A stretch of 64,000 nucleotides of DNA from Labilithrix luteola (GCF_001263205.1 NZ_CP012333.1:9653501-9717500); one strand, 5' to 3'. Positions 16,712 to 25,553 are shown, counted from the first letter of the stretch. Notes: generated by a model from the sequence alone, not told the origin. Program-made: numbers and translations.

Positions 16712-19054
16712 CTAAGGCCCGTCGCCCTTGACCTCGATCTCCTTGAGCCCAGCGCGAAGCGCCTGCATGCGCTCGAGCGCGGATGCGAGCTGCTGCTTGT
16801 CGCTCGCGAGGTCCTTCTTCTCGGCGGGGTCGACCGACAGATCGTAGAGCTGGTAGTTGCTACCGCCCGAGTGAATGAGCTTCGTGCCCGGCGTGGGGCC
16901 GGTGATCACGGCGCGGCGGACGCCGTTGAACGGCCCTGCGGGCATGTCGATGTAGACATCACGCTCCGCGTAGTCGTCGCCCGTCACATCCATATCCTCG
17001 AGCAGCGACGTTCCGCGAAGCTCCCCTTCTTCGGGCTGCGGAATGCCCATCAGGTCGAGCAACGTGGGCACCAGGTCGATGTGCGAACGCTTGACCGGCA
17101 CGCGCCCAGGCTTGCCGCCGGGCACGTAGACGATGAACGGCACGCGAACGAGCGATTCCCAGATCTCCTGGCCATGCCAGCTCATGCCGTGATCGGCGAA
17201 CGCTTCGCCGTGGTCCGCCGTGACGACGATGGCGGTGTCTTCGCCCCACGGCTGTGACTCTACGTAGTCGAGGATCTTGCCGACGTGCTTGTCCGTGAAC
17301 CATACCTCTTCGTCGTAGAGGTTCTTCGCGGCGGAGCTGCCGTCGAACTTGGGCGCTCCGGGGTGAGCCACATACTGGGCGTGCGGATCGAAGAAGTGAA
17401 ACCACGCGAAGAAGTTGCCCGGCTTTCCGTCGCCGCCGTCGGCATCGCCGTCGCTCGTGGTCGCGTGTGGTGTCGTGTTCTCAGGCTTACCGAGAAGCTT
17501 GAGCGCCATGTCCGACATGCGGTCGCTCGTGATCGACACGTCGTTGTCGCCCATGCCGGGCGGGATGGCGGACGTGTCCCAGACGTCCATGCCCTGGTTC
17601 AAGCCGGTGGGATTGCGGAAGTACCAGTGGCAATGACCCGCGAACGTACGGAACCCGGCGTCGTGCGCGCGCTCGGCGACGAACTTGTTCGACTGGGCGT
17701 ATGTGTTGAAGTGGCTGAAATCGCGCTTCGTCTCGCTCGGGTACTTCCCGATGAGAAACGGGCCGACGCTCTTGCCCGTGTACGACGCGAGCGAGTACAT
17801 CCGCTCGAACACGGTGCTGCGCTCGGCGAGCTTGTCGAGGTTCGGAGAAACGGGGCGCGAGTACCCGAGGAAGCCGAGATCCGTACGAAGCGTGTCGACC
17901 GTGATGAGAATCACGTTATGACCGCGCTTCGGAGCTTTCGGCGCGTCGGCTTTGGCGGCCGCCTTCGGCTCCGCCGGCTCGGTGACACGCGCCGGCGTGT
18001 CGGCGCCCGAGCAATCTTCGTCGATGCCGTTGCCAGGAATGTCGATCGCGTTCGAGTTGATCGTCGGATCGCGATCGTTGCAGTCGCCGCCGCCGAAGAG
18101 GCTCGATTCGCCGTCCTTGTCGCGATCGGTGGCGCGCCGGAGGCCGGCGAGAGCAATCTTACCGAGCGGCGCGGACTTCTCCATCGCACGCGCCACGAGC
18201 GGTTCGCGACCAAGCGCCGACGCGGCCCGAATCGTGAGGCCGCCCATGACGAACAGCCCGCCCACCGACACCGCAACGCCCATCACCGCGGTGCTGAAGA
18301 GCAGCGCACGACCACGCGGCTTCAGCGAGCGCGCGAACGCCACGGGGCCGAGATAGGCGCCGAGCGCGAGAATCACGGCGTCGCCCACCGGCCTTAGATC
18401 GAGCTCGCCGCGCTTGAGCACGCCGAAGATGCCGAGCACGCCGCCCTCACCGCCCGTGTCTCCCGACGAGATACCGGCCGCGAAGAGCAGGACGACGAGC
18501 ACGAGCGCCACGCCGCCCGTCACGACCGGGTCGAGAAGAGCCGGGACCGCGCTGCTGCCGGCGGCGAGCGCGCGGCGAAGCGTGGGCAAGAACGCAATCG
18601 CTGCCCCGAAGAGCGCGAGAAACAGCCCGATCGAGGCAATGCCGACGGTCAACCCCGCTTCTTGAGGCTTGCCCGTAGCGAGCGCGCTGCGCGCGATATG
18701 GGCCGACCCGAGGCACCAGCCGAACACGACGCTGACGAGCAGCGGCGCGAGAGCCGCGCTTCGGAGCCGCTCGAGAACGGTTCCCGACCGGAACTCTCCG
18801 AGGTGCTCGAGGGGCGTACGCACCTCCCCCGGTTCGAACACGAGGCACGCCACACCGACGGCACCGCCGACGAGCACGACGATCGGAACGAGAACGCCGA
18901 GCTCGGCAAGGAGAAGAGCACCGAAGGGGGGCGCCGAAGAACCCGATGCGACCACCTCGGCAGTGACCGCTCGAACCTCGAGCAAGGCGACGACCAGCGC
19001 AGCTACGCCGGCACCACCAAGAGCAAGGACGAGCCTGAACAGCGCTCGAAGCAC
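16712..19054 (-). CDS. Membrane-anchored sulfatase-superfamily enzyme with atypical Thr active site
   Basis: 780 residues. Several membrane helices fill 1-270. A short Asp/Cys calcium-type motif at 310-350 (DRDKDGESSLFGGGDCND, GNGIDEDCSGAD) resembles MopE-like metal-binding segments. The alkaline phosphatase/sulfatase domain spans about 380-780: HNVILITVDTLRTDLG (metal ligand D387), HFFDPHAQYVAHPG, VVTADHGEAFADHGMSWHG and RVPFIVYVPGG. Counting back from the conserved YP (438-439), the residue at the formylglycine position is T426 in SYTGKSVG, not Cys or Ser in C/S-x-P-x-R. Hydrolysis of a phosphodiester or phosphotransfer to envelope components therefore fits better than sulfate ester cleavage. 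GTG start, 10 nt after the xerC stop. Confidence 0.85.
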   Translation of the reverse strand: MLRALFRLVLALGGAGVAALVVALLEVRAVTAEVVASGSSAPPFGALLLAELGVLVPIVVLVGGAVGVACLVFEPGEVRTPLEHLGEFRSGTVLERLRSAALAPLLVSVVFGWCLGSAHIARSALATGKPQEAGLTVGIASIGLFLALFGAAIAFLPTLRRALAAGSSAVPALLDPVVTGGVALVLVVLLFAAGISSGDTGGEGGVLGIFGVLKRGELDLRPVGDAVILALGAYLGPVAFARSLKPRGRALLFSTAVMGVAVSVGGLFVMGGLTIRAASALGREPLVARAMEKSAPLGKIALAGLRRATDRDKDGESSLFGGGDCNDRDPTINSNAIDIPGNGIDEDCSGADTPARVTEPAEPKAAAKADAPKAPKRGHNVILITVDTLRTDLGFLGYSRPVSPNLDKLAERSTVFERMYSLASYTGKSVGPFLIGKYPSETKRDFSHFNTYAQSNKFVAERAHDAGFRTFAGHCHWYFRNPTGLNQGMDVWDTSAIPPGMGDNDVSITSDRMSDMALKLLGKPENTTPHATTSDGDADGGDGKPGNFFAWFHFFDPHAQYVAHPGAPKFDGSSAAKNLYDEEVWFTDKHVGKILDYVESQPWGEDTAIVVTADHGEAFADHGMSWHGQEIWESLVRVPFIVYVPGGKPGRVPVKRSHIDLVPTLLDLMGIPQPEEGELRGTSLLEDMDVTGDDYAERDVYIDMPAGPFNGVRRAVITGPTPGTKLIHSGGSNYQLYDLSVDPAEKKDLASDKQQLASALERMQALRAGLKEIEVKGDGP

Positions 19055-19064
19055 GGTCGGTGTT

Positions 19065-20054
19065 CTACTCGACCGTCCTCTTCTTCGCGAGAGGATGCGC
19101 CTGGTCGTACACCTTCAAGAGGTGACTAACGGAAACGTGCGTGTATCGCTGGGTCGTCGAGAGCGAGGAATGGCCCAGCATCTCCTGGATTGCGCGGAGA
19201 TCGGCTCCGCCGTCGAGCAGGTGCGTGGCGCACGTGTGCCTCAGGGCGTGAGGATGGAGATCGGCCCTGCCGGCGCCCACGAGGCCGTACCGACGCACCA
19301 GCAGCTGGGTGGCCCGCGGCCCGAGTCTTCGACCCCGGGTGGAAACGAACACCGCGGCAGGATCGAGAAAGCGGGTCTTCGGGTGCGTGAGCTCGACCCT
19401 CACGTCGAGCCACGCACGGAGCGCCGCCTCGGCCTTGCGACCAATGGGAATCACACGCTCCTTGTTTCCCTTGCCGAGCACACGGAGCGTCCGCTCGCCG
19501 AGGGACATGTGGTCGAGATTCAGCCCCGACGCCTCCGAAACACGGAGGCCGCCGCCGTAGAGGAGCTCGAGCAGTGCTCGATCGCGCAGCGCCACGACCT
19601 CGCGCGCACGGCGTGACATGACGGTGTCTTCGTCGGGTGACTCCACCACGGTCGAAGCGTCTTCGGCGGAGAGGAACGTCGGAAGCTCTCGCCGAACCTT
19701 CGGGCTCGCGAGCTGCTCGGACGGGTTCGTGGTTGCGTAGCCGTTCTTCTTCATCCAACGGCAGAACGAGCGAACGCAGGCGATCTTGCGGGCGACGCTG
19801 CTCGGCGCGCACGTGCGCGCGAGATCACCGAGCCACGCGCGAAGGATGTAGAGGTCGAGCGGCAGCGGGTCGCGTCGTGTGACCGCGCGCGGACGTTCGG
19901 GCTTGGCGCGCTCCGCGACGAAGGCGAGCAGCCCCTCGAGGTCCCGCCGGTACGCGTTGACCGTATGGTTCGAGGCGCGCTTCTCCGTTGCAAGATGCAC
20001 GAGGAACTTCTGCTTGAGTTCTTCGAGCTCCACGATCGACTCCTGCCTCAGCAT
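19065..20054 (-). CDS. xerC: Tyrosine recombinase XerC/XerD family
   Basis: 329 residues. N-terminal SAM-like core-binding domain (about 8-115, LEELKQKFLVHLATEKRASN) and C-terminal catalytic domain. The full catalytic set is present: R171 (GGGLRVSE), K195 (GKGNKER), H269-x-x-R272 (HALRHTCATHLLDGG), H295 (MLGHSS) and nucleophile Y304 (TQRYTHV). Length and the motif HALRHTCATH fit chromosome-dimer-resolving Xer proteins rather than phage integrases, and no attachment site, excisionase or prophage genes are nearby. XerC and XerD cannot be told apart with confidence here. It is followed at 10 nt by the sulfatase-like gene, probably co-transcribed by chance of location. Confidence 0.92.
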   Translation of the reverse strand: MLRQESIVELEELKQKFLVHLATEKRASNHTVNAYRRDLEGLLAFVAERAKPERPRAVTRRDPLPLDLYILRAWLGDLARTCAPSSVARKIACVRSFCRWMKKNGYATTNPSEQLASPKVRRELPTFLSAEDASTVVESPDEDTVMSRRAREVVALRDRALLELLYGGGLRVSEASGLNLDHMSLGERTLRVLGKGNKERVIPIGRKAEAALRAWLDVRVELTHPKTRFLDPAAVFVSTRGRRLGPRATQLLVRRYGLVGAGRADLHPHALRHTCATHLLDGGADLRAIQEMLGHSSLSTTQRYTHVSVSHLLKVYDQAHPLAKKRTVE

Positions 20055-20125
20055 ACTGCCGGGGCGGTCGACTGGACGAGATCTCGGCAGCCGCGCGGTT
20101 GCTCGGTGCTAGGCTCGGAGCACTC

Positions 20126-20653
20126 GTGTTCCAACGGCTCTGGCAGAAGCTCCTGCGCCTATGGGCGCTCGCCAAGTCCGAGCGAGCGGCCCCTCGTGAC
20201 ATCGGCTGGGCCGTGTTCATCGGAGCCTTCGTGGGCTGCACGCCCGCCGTCGGCGTGCACGGGGTGCTTGCGCTCGGGTGCGCGACGCTGTTCCGAAAAA
20301 ATAGGCTCTTCGCCTATCTCGGGTCGCGCATCTCGAACATGGTGTTCCTCCCGTTCATCGCGCTCGCGGAGGTGCAGATCGCGCACCGCATCCGCACCGG
20401 CGCCTGGGCGACGATCGAGCGGCAGAACGTGCTCGACGACGCGCCGAGGCTCCTGCTCGACTGGTGCCTCGGGACAATCCCGGTAGGGATCGCCATCGGA
20501 GGCGCGTTGGGCGTGTTCGCTTGGGGTTGGGCCGCTCGTCGTGAAGCTCGCGAGAAGCGACGACCGGCCCTGCCCGAGCCTCAGACCGACGCGCTGATTA
20601 CGCCGCGCACGCCTGCTGAACCTCCGCAACCGTCTTCGGAATCGCCTGCGTGA
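20126..20653 (+). CDS. DUF2062 domain membrane protein
   Basis: 175 residues. Family features: PRDIGWAVFIGAFVGCTPAV, then LGCATLFRKNRLFAYLGSRI and SNMVFLPFIALAEVQI, with a second hydrophobic stretch GTIPVGIAIGGALGVFAWGW. Two to three membrane helices are followed by a basic, Pro-rich cytoplasmic tail. Function of DUF2062 proteins is unknown; they often sit near lipid or glycan transfer genes. The GTG at 20126 is chosen because GGAG precedes it by 5-6 nt. A TTG at 20099 would add nine residues and has no ribosome site. The 3' end overlaps the convergent aminopeptidase gene by 56 nt. Confidence 0.8.
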   Translation: MFQRLWQKLLRLWALAKSERAAPRDIGWAVFIGAFVGCTPAVGVHGVLALGCATLFRKNRLFAYLGSRISNMVFLPFIALAEVQIAHRIRTGAWATIERQNVLDDAPRLLLDWCLGTIPVGIAIGGALGVFAWGWAARREAREKRRPALPEPQTDALITPRTPAEPPQPSSESPA

Positions 20654-21920
20654 GGTTCTTGGGCGCGCCATCGGTGACGAGAATGTCGTCCTCGATGCGC
20701 ACGCCGATACCGCGCCACTCGGCCGGTACCTTGTCGTAGTCGCGACCGATGTAGATGCCCGGTTCCACGGTCAGCACCATGCCCGGCTCGAGGTCGCGCG
20801 CCTTGCCGCCAACGTGGTAGTTGCCCACGTCATGCACGTCCATGCCGAGCCAGTGACTGGTCTTGTGCATGTAGAACGGCTTGTACGCCTCGTCCTTGAT
20901 GAGCTGCTCGACCTCGCCTTGCAGCAGGCCGAGCGAGACGAGACCGCGCGTGATGACCTCCACGCAGACCGCGTGGATTTGCTCGAGCGTCGAGCCCTTG
21001 CGTGTCTTCTCGATGCCCGCTTCCTGCGCAGCGAGGACGAGCTCGTAGATCGCCTGCTGCTCCTTGGAGAACTTGCCGCCGATCGGGAAGGTGCGCGTGA
21101 CGTCGCTCGCGAAGTAGTCGTACTCGCATCCCGCATCGATGAGCAGGAGCTCTCCGGCAGCCATCTTCTTGTCGTTCTGGCGGTAGTGGAGAATCGTCGC
21201 GTTCGCGCCCGAGCCGACGATGCTGCCGTACGCAGGCCGCTCCGAACCGTGCTTGCGGAAGGTCTCGAGGAGAAGTGCCTCGACCTCGAACTCGTGCATG
21301 CCGGCCTTGGCGCGGGCCATCGCACGGATGTGCGCTTCCGCGGTGATGTCGGCGGCGCGCTGCATCGCGACGAGATCGTCTGCCCCCTTGAAGAGGCGCA
21401 TTTCGTGGACGATCGTGCCCGGATCGATGATCTCGGTGGGCCAGGTGAGTCCGAGCTTCGCGCGGGCGCGCGTGCGGTCGACGGCCTCGAGGACCTTGTC
21501 GTCCATCGCGCGGTTGACGCCGAGTCGGTAGTAGAGGCGCTTTTTGTTGGCGAAAAGCTTCGGCAGCTCCTCGGCGAGCTTGTCGTAGGTGAACGCGTCG
21601 TTCGCGCCGAAATGCGCCTTCGCGCCATCGACGCCCCAGCGCGGCCCGTCCCAAACCTCGCGACCGGCATCGCGCGGGCGCACGAACATGGTGTTCTTGC
21701 GCTCCTTGCCGACCTCCATCACGAGCACCGACTGCGGCTCGCTCCAGCCGGTCAGGTAGAAGAGGTCGGAGTCCTGCCTGTACTCGTGCTCGACATCGTT
21801 GTTTCGCGTGAAGACGGGCGCCGACGGAAACAGACAGACGGCGTCTTCACCGCGCTGCGCGACAGCGTCGAGAAAGGCACGACGGCGCTTCGCGTAGACC
21901 TCACTGTGGCACGTGCACAT
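20598..21920 (-). CDS. pepP: Xaa-Pro aminopeptidase (M24B family)
   Basis: Cleaves N-terminal residues that precede proline; cytosolic, dinuclear metal enzyme. 440 residues: N-terminal AMP_N domain (about 8-140, with FPSAPVFTRNNDVEHEYRQD and DLFYLTGWSEPQSVLVM) and the pita-bread catalytic domain. Metal ligands are in LLIDAGCEYDYFASDVTRTF (two Asp), HKTSHWLGMDVHDVG (His), TVEPGIYI (Glu) and IGVRIEDDILVT (Glu). The conserved SIVGSGANATILHYRQND is also present. ATG at 21920 with AAGGAA 6 nt upstream. E. coli PepP has the same two-domain plan and length. The C-terminus overlaps the DUF2062 gene on the other strand. Confidence 0.93.
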   Translation of the reverse strand: MCTCHSEVYAKRRRAFLDAVAQRGEDAVCLFPSAPVFTRNNDVEHEYRQDSDLFYLTGWSEPQSVLVMEVGKERKNTMFVRPRDAGREVWDGPRWGVDGAKAHFGANDAFTYDKLAEELPKLFANKKRLYYRLGVNRAMDDKVLEAVDRTRARAKLGLTWPTEIIDPGTIVHEMRLFKGADDLVAMQRAADITAEAHIRAMARAKAGMHEFEVEALLLETFRKHGSERPAYGSIVGSGANATILHYRQNDKKMAAGELLLIDAGCEYDYFASDVTRTFPIGGKFSKEQQAIYELVLAAQEAGIEKTRKGSTLEQIHAVCVEVITRGLVSLGLLQGEVEQLIKDEAYKPFYMHKTSHWLGMDVHDVGNYHVGGKARDLEPGMVLTVEPGIYIGRDYDKVPAEWRGIGVRIEDDILVTDGAPKNLTQAIPKTVAEVQQACAA

Positions 21921-22195
21921 GGTACTTCCTTGCCACGACGAAGGTCGCGCGACAACACGCGATCCGGACCTCGACCGAGTGCGTCACGGCGAATTTCGAG
22001 AGCTCCACCTTCGTTCGGGAAGCGTCCCGCGGACGGAATTTTGCCGACCGTTCGAACTATCTCACTCGAGACACCTTAGGAATTCCAGGCCGGGCGCCCG
22101 CAGGCGCGTCCTTTGGACTTGAAAGTCCCCGCCCATGGAGCTCGGCTGTGGGTAGTGGGGCGCCGAGGTTCCCTACGGGAGAGGGTGGTTCGGTG

Positions 22196-22714
22196 ATGTC
22201 CCGCGCGTCGCCAAGGTCGGATCGCGTAGCCGAGCGAGCGACTCCGCTCGAGGAGATCGACCCGAACGACGTCGTTCGCGACCGAAGCGCGCTCGAGGGG
22301 ACGACGGAGAGTGGCGTCGTTGCGGTACCGGCGTTGCCCAACACGACCGGGACCGCAATGCCTCGCGCGATCCCGACACCGCTCAAGGCTTTCCCCGCCC
22401 TCCTCGAAGCGAGCCTTCGCGCAGAGCTCGCCGAGCGCCCAGATGCACCGAGCGACCTTCGCAAGGCGGCCGCGCCTCTCGCCACGCCAACTCCGATGCT
22501 CGCCTTACCCGACGTCGTCTTGACCGTAAAGAGCGAGGTCCATGCGCCGGAGCGGCGACGAGGCAACGACCGCACTGTGCCCACGAAGCCGCGCCCGGCC
22601 TCGAGGTTTTCGCGATTGGTCGGTCACGTTCTTCTCGCGATCGGCGGCACGATGCTCGGTGCAGCGCTGGTCCTCGCCTACGCGCTCGCGACCGGCATGC
22701 TGCACCTGCCTTAG
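22196..22714 (+). CDS. Hypothetical tail-anchored membrane protein
   Basis: 172 residues, not recognised. The first ~140 are polar, Pro/Ala/Arg-rich and probably disordered (APSDLRKAAAPLATPTPMLA). A single membrane helix at about 148-170 (LLAIGGTMLGAALVLAYALA) lies six residues before the C-terminus, the layout of a tail-anchored protein. The ATG at 22196 is preceded by GGGAGAGGG at about 10 nt. A GTG at 22148 would add 16 residues but lacks a ribosome site. Convergent with the FHA gene, with a hairpin between them. Codon use looks like that of its neighbours. Confidence 0.65.
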   Translation: MSRASPRSDRVAERATPLEEIDPNDVVRDRSALEGTTESGVVAVPALPNTTGTAMPRAIPTPLKAFPALLEASLRAELAERPDAPSDLRKAAAPLATPTPMLALPDVVLTVKSEVHAPERRRGNDRTVPTKPRPASRFSRLVGHVLLAIGGTMLGAALVLAYALATGMLHLP

Positions 22715-22715
22715 C

Positions 22716-22748
22716 GTGTTCTCGCCGCTACTCGAGGAGCGAGAACAC
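22716..22748. terminator. Hairpin between convergent genes, probable bidirectional terminator
   Basis: GTGTTCTCG (22716-22724) pairs perfectly with CGAGAACAC (22740-22748) around a 15-nt loop. It begins 2 nt after the plus-strand stop and overlaps the last codons of the minus-strand FHA gene. No clear U-tract follows, so the terminator role rests on structure and position. Confidence 0.5.
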
Positions 22749-23777
22749 GACGAACAGGGCGCCCAGGATCGCGAGGCCCGCGAGGGCCAGCAGCGCGAAC
22801 CCCGACGCTTTGCCGAACGTTGCGCCGTTCTGTTTCCACGCTTTGCGCGTCGGGCCAGGAACGAGCGCCGCGCCCACCGCCATGCCCGCGGAGGCGCCTC
22901 CCATGCTCGGAGGGATCGAGCCGGCCGCCGACGTCGGGATCGACTCCGGACGATACGGCGCAAGCCTGCGTGTCGGCACCTCCGACGGAGCGATCGGCTG
23001 GGACATCGGAGGCAAAGACCCCGGCGCACGTGACGACGGCGGATTGTCGATGCCGGACGACGAGGACGGCGAGGACCGCGCGCGCCGTGGGGGCGGCGTC
23101 ATCGGAGCGCTCGGCTGGGCGGGCGGCGCCTGGCGGCGAACCTCCACCGGCACTTCGAGCGAAAGCACGGTCGCACCGATGCGGAGCATGCGCGGGCGGG
23201 TCCACTCGATAGTCGCGCCGGAGTAAACCGCGGCGCGACCGAGCCACGACCCGCGTGTCGACGCGAGATCGTGGATGAAGACGTCGTAGCCGCGTCGCTT
23301 CAGACGAAGGTGCTCGCGCGAGACCTCGCGGTCCTCGATGACGAGATCGCTCTTCGCATGGCGACCGATGACGTAGTCCTTGCCCTCTTCCTCCAGAAGG
23401 AGCTCATCGCCGAAGTTCTTTCCTTCGACGACGCGCACCTTCGGGCCGCGCGCACGGCGCGGCGAGCCGTCCGGCGGGGGCGGCATGATGCTCGGATCGT
23501 CCCCTTCGACGGCGAGCACGACGCTGCCGATCTGGATTTCGTCGCCCGGCATGAGGAGCCGCCGGGCGCCTGGATCGAGCGGAACGTCTCCGACCGCGCA
23601 GTCCGCGCCCATGGCGATGAGCGCGACCTCGCTGATCTTGGCGTGCTCCTCGTCGACGCCAGGAACGTCCACGAGAACGTCACACGTCTGAGCACGGCCT
23701 ATCGACAGCGTACCGGGTCCGAGCTCGACCCTCCGCGTCTCGGGAAAACGACCACCAGGAGGAACGACGAGATGCAC
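22728..23777 (-). CDS. Double FHA-domain protein with C-terminal membrane helix
   Basis: 349 residues. FHA domains bind phosphothreonine and usually read out Ser/Thr kinase signals. FHA1, about 1-95: VELGPGTLSIGRAQTCDVLV and DVPGVDEEHAKISEV. FHA2, about 110-210, is the more complete: KDYVIGRHAKSDLVIEDREV, SREHLRLKRRGYDVFIHDLA and STRGSWLGRAAVYSG, with the core G-R-H, S-R-E-H and N/S-T-x-G residues. A Pro/Ser/Arg linker leads to one hydrophobic helix at about 326-348 (GFALLALAGLAILGALFVVF), so the protein is membrane-anchored with FHA domains inside. Two Ser/Thr kinases in the window could be upstream of it; that link is inference. Divergent from the roadblock-like gene. Confidence 0.9.
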   Translation of the reverse strand: MHLVVPPGGRFPETRRVELGPGTLSIGRAQTCDVLVDVPGVDEEHAKISEVALIAMGADCAVGDVPLDPGARRLLMPGDEIQIGSVVLAVEGDDPSIMPPPPDGSPRRARGPKVRVVEGKNFGDELLLEEEGKDYVIGRHAKSDLVIEDREVSREHLRLKRRGYDVFIHDLASTRGSWLGRAAVYSGATIEWTRPRMLRIGATVLSLEVPVEVRRQAPPAQPSAPMTPPPRRARSSPSSSSGIDNPPSSRAPGSLPPMSQPIAPSEVPTRRLAPYRPESIPTSAAGSIPPSMGGASAGMAVGAALVPGPTRKAWKQNGATFGKASGFALLALAGLAILGALFVVFSLLE

Positions 23778-23884
23778 GCGCGAGCTAGTCTCGCACGTTC
23801 GGTGAGCTCACCCAAGAGGGCGTGACGTCTCAACACCTACATACGAACTTGGCCCGCTCTGGACGGTCACGCGACACTTTCGTC

Positions 23885-24316
23885 ATGAGCATCGACGGTC
23901 TCCAAGCCGACTCCTCCGCCGATCGACGTATCCGCCGCAGCAGCGACCCTCTGGTTGCGCTCCACTACCAGCTGAGCTCGACCCGGGCGCGCGGCGAGGT
24001 CGACGCCATCGTCCTGGCCGATCCCTCGGGCGTCGTAGTCGCCGGGGCGGGCTCCTGGCCGGTCTGCGAGGAGCTGGCCGCCTACGCCCCGCTCCTGGCC
24101 GACGGGGCCTGGGCGAGCCTGAGCGATGCGGTTTCCTCACGCGTGGAGCTGCTTCGCCGTGAGGTCGAGGTCCGCGCCGTCTCGGTCGCCGGCCAGGAAG
24201 TGCTCCTGTGCGCCCGGCGCCAGCGCCGCGAGGAAGAACGCCATGGGGAGGGGGTCAGCCGTGACCTCGAGCAGGCCGCGGCCGGCGTGACCCGCATCCT
24301 AAGCGCGGCAGCCTGA
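23885..24316 (+). CDS. Roadblock/LC7-like small protein
   Basis: 143 residues. The core (about 25-110) fits the roadblock/LC7 fold: EVDAIVLADPSGVVVAGAGS, then CEELAAYAPLLADGAW and a beta strand EVRAVSVAGQEVLLCARRQR. In myxobacteria such proteins (MglB and relatives) often act on small GTPases, but no GTPase gene is adjacent. The assignment rests on pattern only and could be wrong. ATG at 23885 is preferred to the upstream frame start at 23822, because MSIDGLQADSSADRR gives a compact protein. It follows the divergent FHA promoter region by about 107 nt. Confidence 0.6.
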   Translation: MSIDGLQADSSADRRIRRSSDPLVALHYQLSSTRARGEVDAIVLADPSGVVVAGAGSWPVCEELAAYAPLLADGAWASLSDAVSSRVELLRREVEVRAVSVAGQEVLLCARRQRREEERHGEGVSRDLEQAAAGVTRILSAAA

Positions 24317-24360
24317 CGCGTCGCGTTGACGTGCACGAAATGCGAAGGTAAACGCGTTCC

Positions 24361-24942
24361 ATGAGCGATTCGGATCCGCCCCCGGACACCGTACCTCCCC
24401 CTTCCCCGAGCGAAGGACGGGAGAGTCGTCGGCGTCGTCTCGAGGGAGTCATCCCGGAGATCGTTCGGCGGGCGGTCGAGCTCGGCGTCGAGAAGGCGCG
24501 CGAGTCACCGGACAGTCTGAAGCAGTTCGTCGGCGACCTGCGTCTGCCGAAGGACATCGCTCACTATCTGCTTCAGCAGATCGACGAGACGAAGAACGGT
24601 CTGTTCCGCGTCGTCGCCAAAGAGATCCGCGACTTCCTCGAGCACACGAACTTCGCGGGGGAGATGCAGAAGATCCTCACGACCGTGCAGTTCGAGGTGA
24701 ACACCACCATTCGCTTCACGCCGAACGACGGTCGCGACAAGGGCAAGAAGGACGAGGCGGCGCCCGGCACCGAGTCCGACGAGGACGAAAGCGACGAGCC
24801 GAGCGAAGGCCCCACGGAAGCAAGCGCGAGTTCGGGCAGCAAAGACGAGCGCACCTCGACCCTCCCGAAGCCGGAGGTGAAGACGGCTGTCAATATTCGT
24901 CGCGATGAGCGTGAGCGTCGCCGCCGCGCCCGAAACGATTGA
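24361..24942 (+). CDS. Hypothetical helical protein with acidic linker and basic tail
   Basis: 193 residues, no signal peptide. A Pro-rich start is followed by a helical, amphipathic region (about 22-115: RRRLEGVIPEIVRRAVELGV, LKQFVGDLRLPKDIAHYLLQ, FRVVAKEIRDFLEHTNFAGE), then an acidic stretch (DEDESDEPSEG) and a very basic end (RRDERERRRRARND). The helical part is reminiscent of phasin-like or membrane-associated proteins seen in other myxobacteria, but I cannot assign it to a family. A DNA or RNA contact through the tail is possible. Lies 44 nt after the roadblock-like gene. Confidence 0.75.
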   Translation: MSDSDPPPDTVPPPSPSEGRESRRRRLEGVIPEIVRRAVELGVEKARESPDSLKQFVGDLRLPKDIAHYLLQQIDETKNGLFRVVAKEIRDFLEHTNFAGEMQKILTTVQFEVNTTIRFTPNDGRDKGKKDEAAPGTESDEDESDEPSEGPTEASASSGSKDERTSTLPKPEVKTAVNIRRDERERRRRARND

Positions 24943-25076
24943 AGCGACTGAACGGATAGCGAGACTGAACGACGTGACGAGCCGGGACATGCGGGGCATG
25001 CTCGCGGTCACGTCGCAGGACGTTCCCGTCGATTCGCGGTCGAAGTAATCCGCGCACCTTGGTATATGGTGCGCCC

Positions 25077-25553
25077 ATGAGTAAACCGCTTCGTGCGGGG
25101 GGTGAGGTCGACAGCTGGTGCACGAAGTGCAAACTCGTGCTGAATCACCGGATCATTGCGATGGTCGGGTCCCAGCCAGCGCGCGTCGAGTGCTCCACGT
25201 GCGGGTCCCATCACAATTTCCGCGCCCGCGCACCGGGCGACAAGGCGCCTTCGGCCGGCTCGTCGCGCGCGGGATCTTCGTCCTCTTCCAGCCCGCGTTC
25301 CACGCGCGCGCCGACGAAGACGAAGATCCAGCAGGCTGCCGCCGATCGCGAACGCACCTGGGAGAAGGCCATCTCTGGAAAGGGCGTGCGTGATTTCCGT
25401 CAGTACCGAGTCAGCGAGATCTTCAACGAGGGCGACCTCGTGAAGCACTCGAAGTTCGGTGAAGGCGTCGTCACGCGCATCCTCGACCAGCGCAAGGTGG
25501 AGATCCTCTTCAAGGACGAGCCGCGCACGCTGGCGCAAGGCCTGACGGACTAA
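25077..25553 (+). CDS. Zinc-ribbon protein with UvrD-type Tudor-like C-terminal domain
   Basis: 158 residues. N-terminal zinc ribbon: WCTKCKLVLNHRII and VECSTCGSHHNFRA give two C-x2-C pairs about 22 residues apart. A Ser/Arg-rich linker leads to a C-terminal module FNEGDLVKHSKFGEGVVTRI with VEILFKDEPRTLAQG. That module resembles the Tudor-like C-terminal domain of UvrD/PcrA, which contacts RNA polymerase, and similar CarD-like beta barrels. A role at RNA polymerase or on nucleic acid is inference. ATG at 25077 is chosen over the one at 25059 because MSKPLRAGGEVDSW is the compact N-terminus. Monocistronic by position. Confidence 0.82.
   Translation: MSKPLRAGGEVDSWCTKCKLVLNHRIIAMVGSQPARVECSTCGSHHNFRARAPGDKAPSAGSSRAGSSSSSSPRSTRAPTKTKIQQAAADRERTWEKAISGKGVRDFRQYRVSEIFNEGDLVKHSKFGEGVVTRILDQRKVEILFKDEPRTLAQGLTD

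Noticed and set aside
19065..20054. Tyrosine recombinase as part of a mobile element.
   Set aside because: Catalytic residues and length fit housekeeping Xer proteins. No att repeats, tRNA or phage genes are near.
22060..22195. Possible tRNA or small RNA around the CTTTGGACTTGAAAGTCC hairpin.
   Set aside because: No T-arm (GGTTCGA) or acceptor pairing, so it does not fold as a tRNA.
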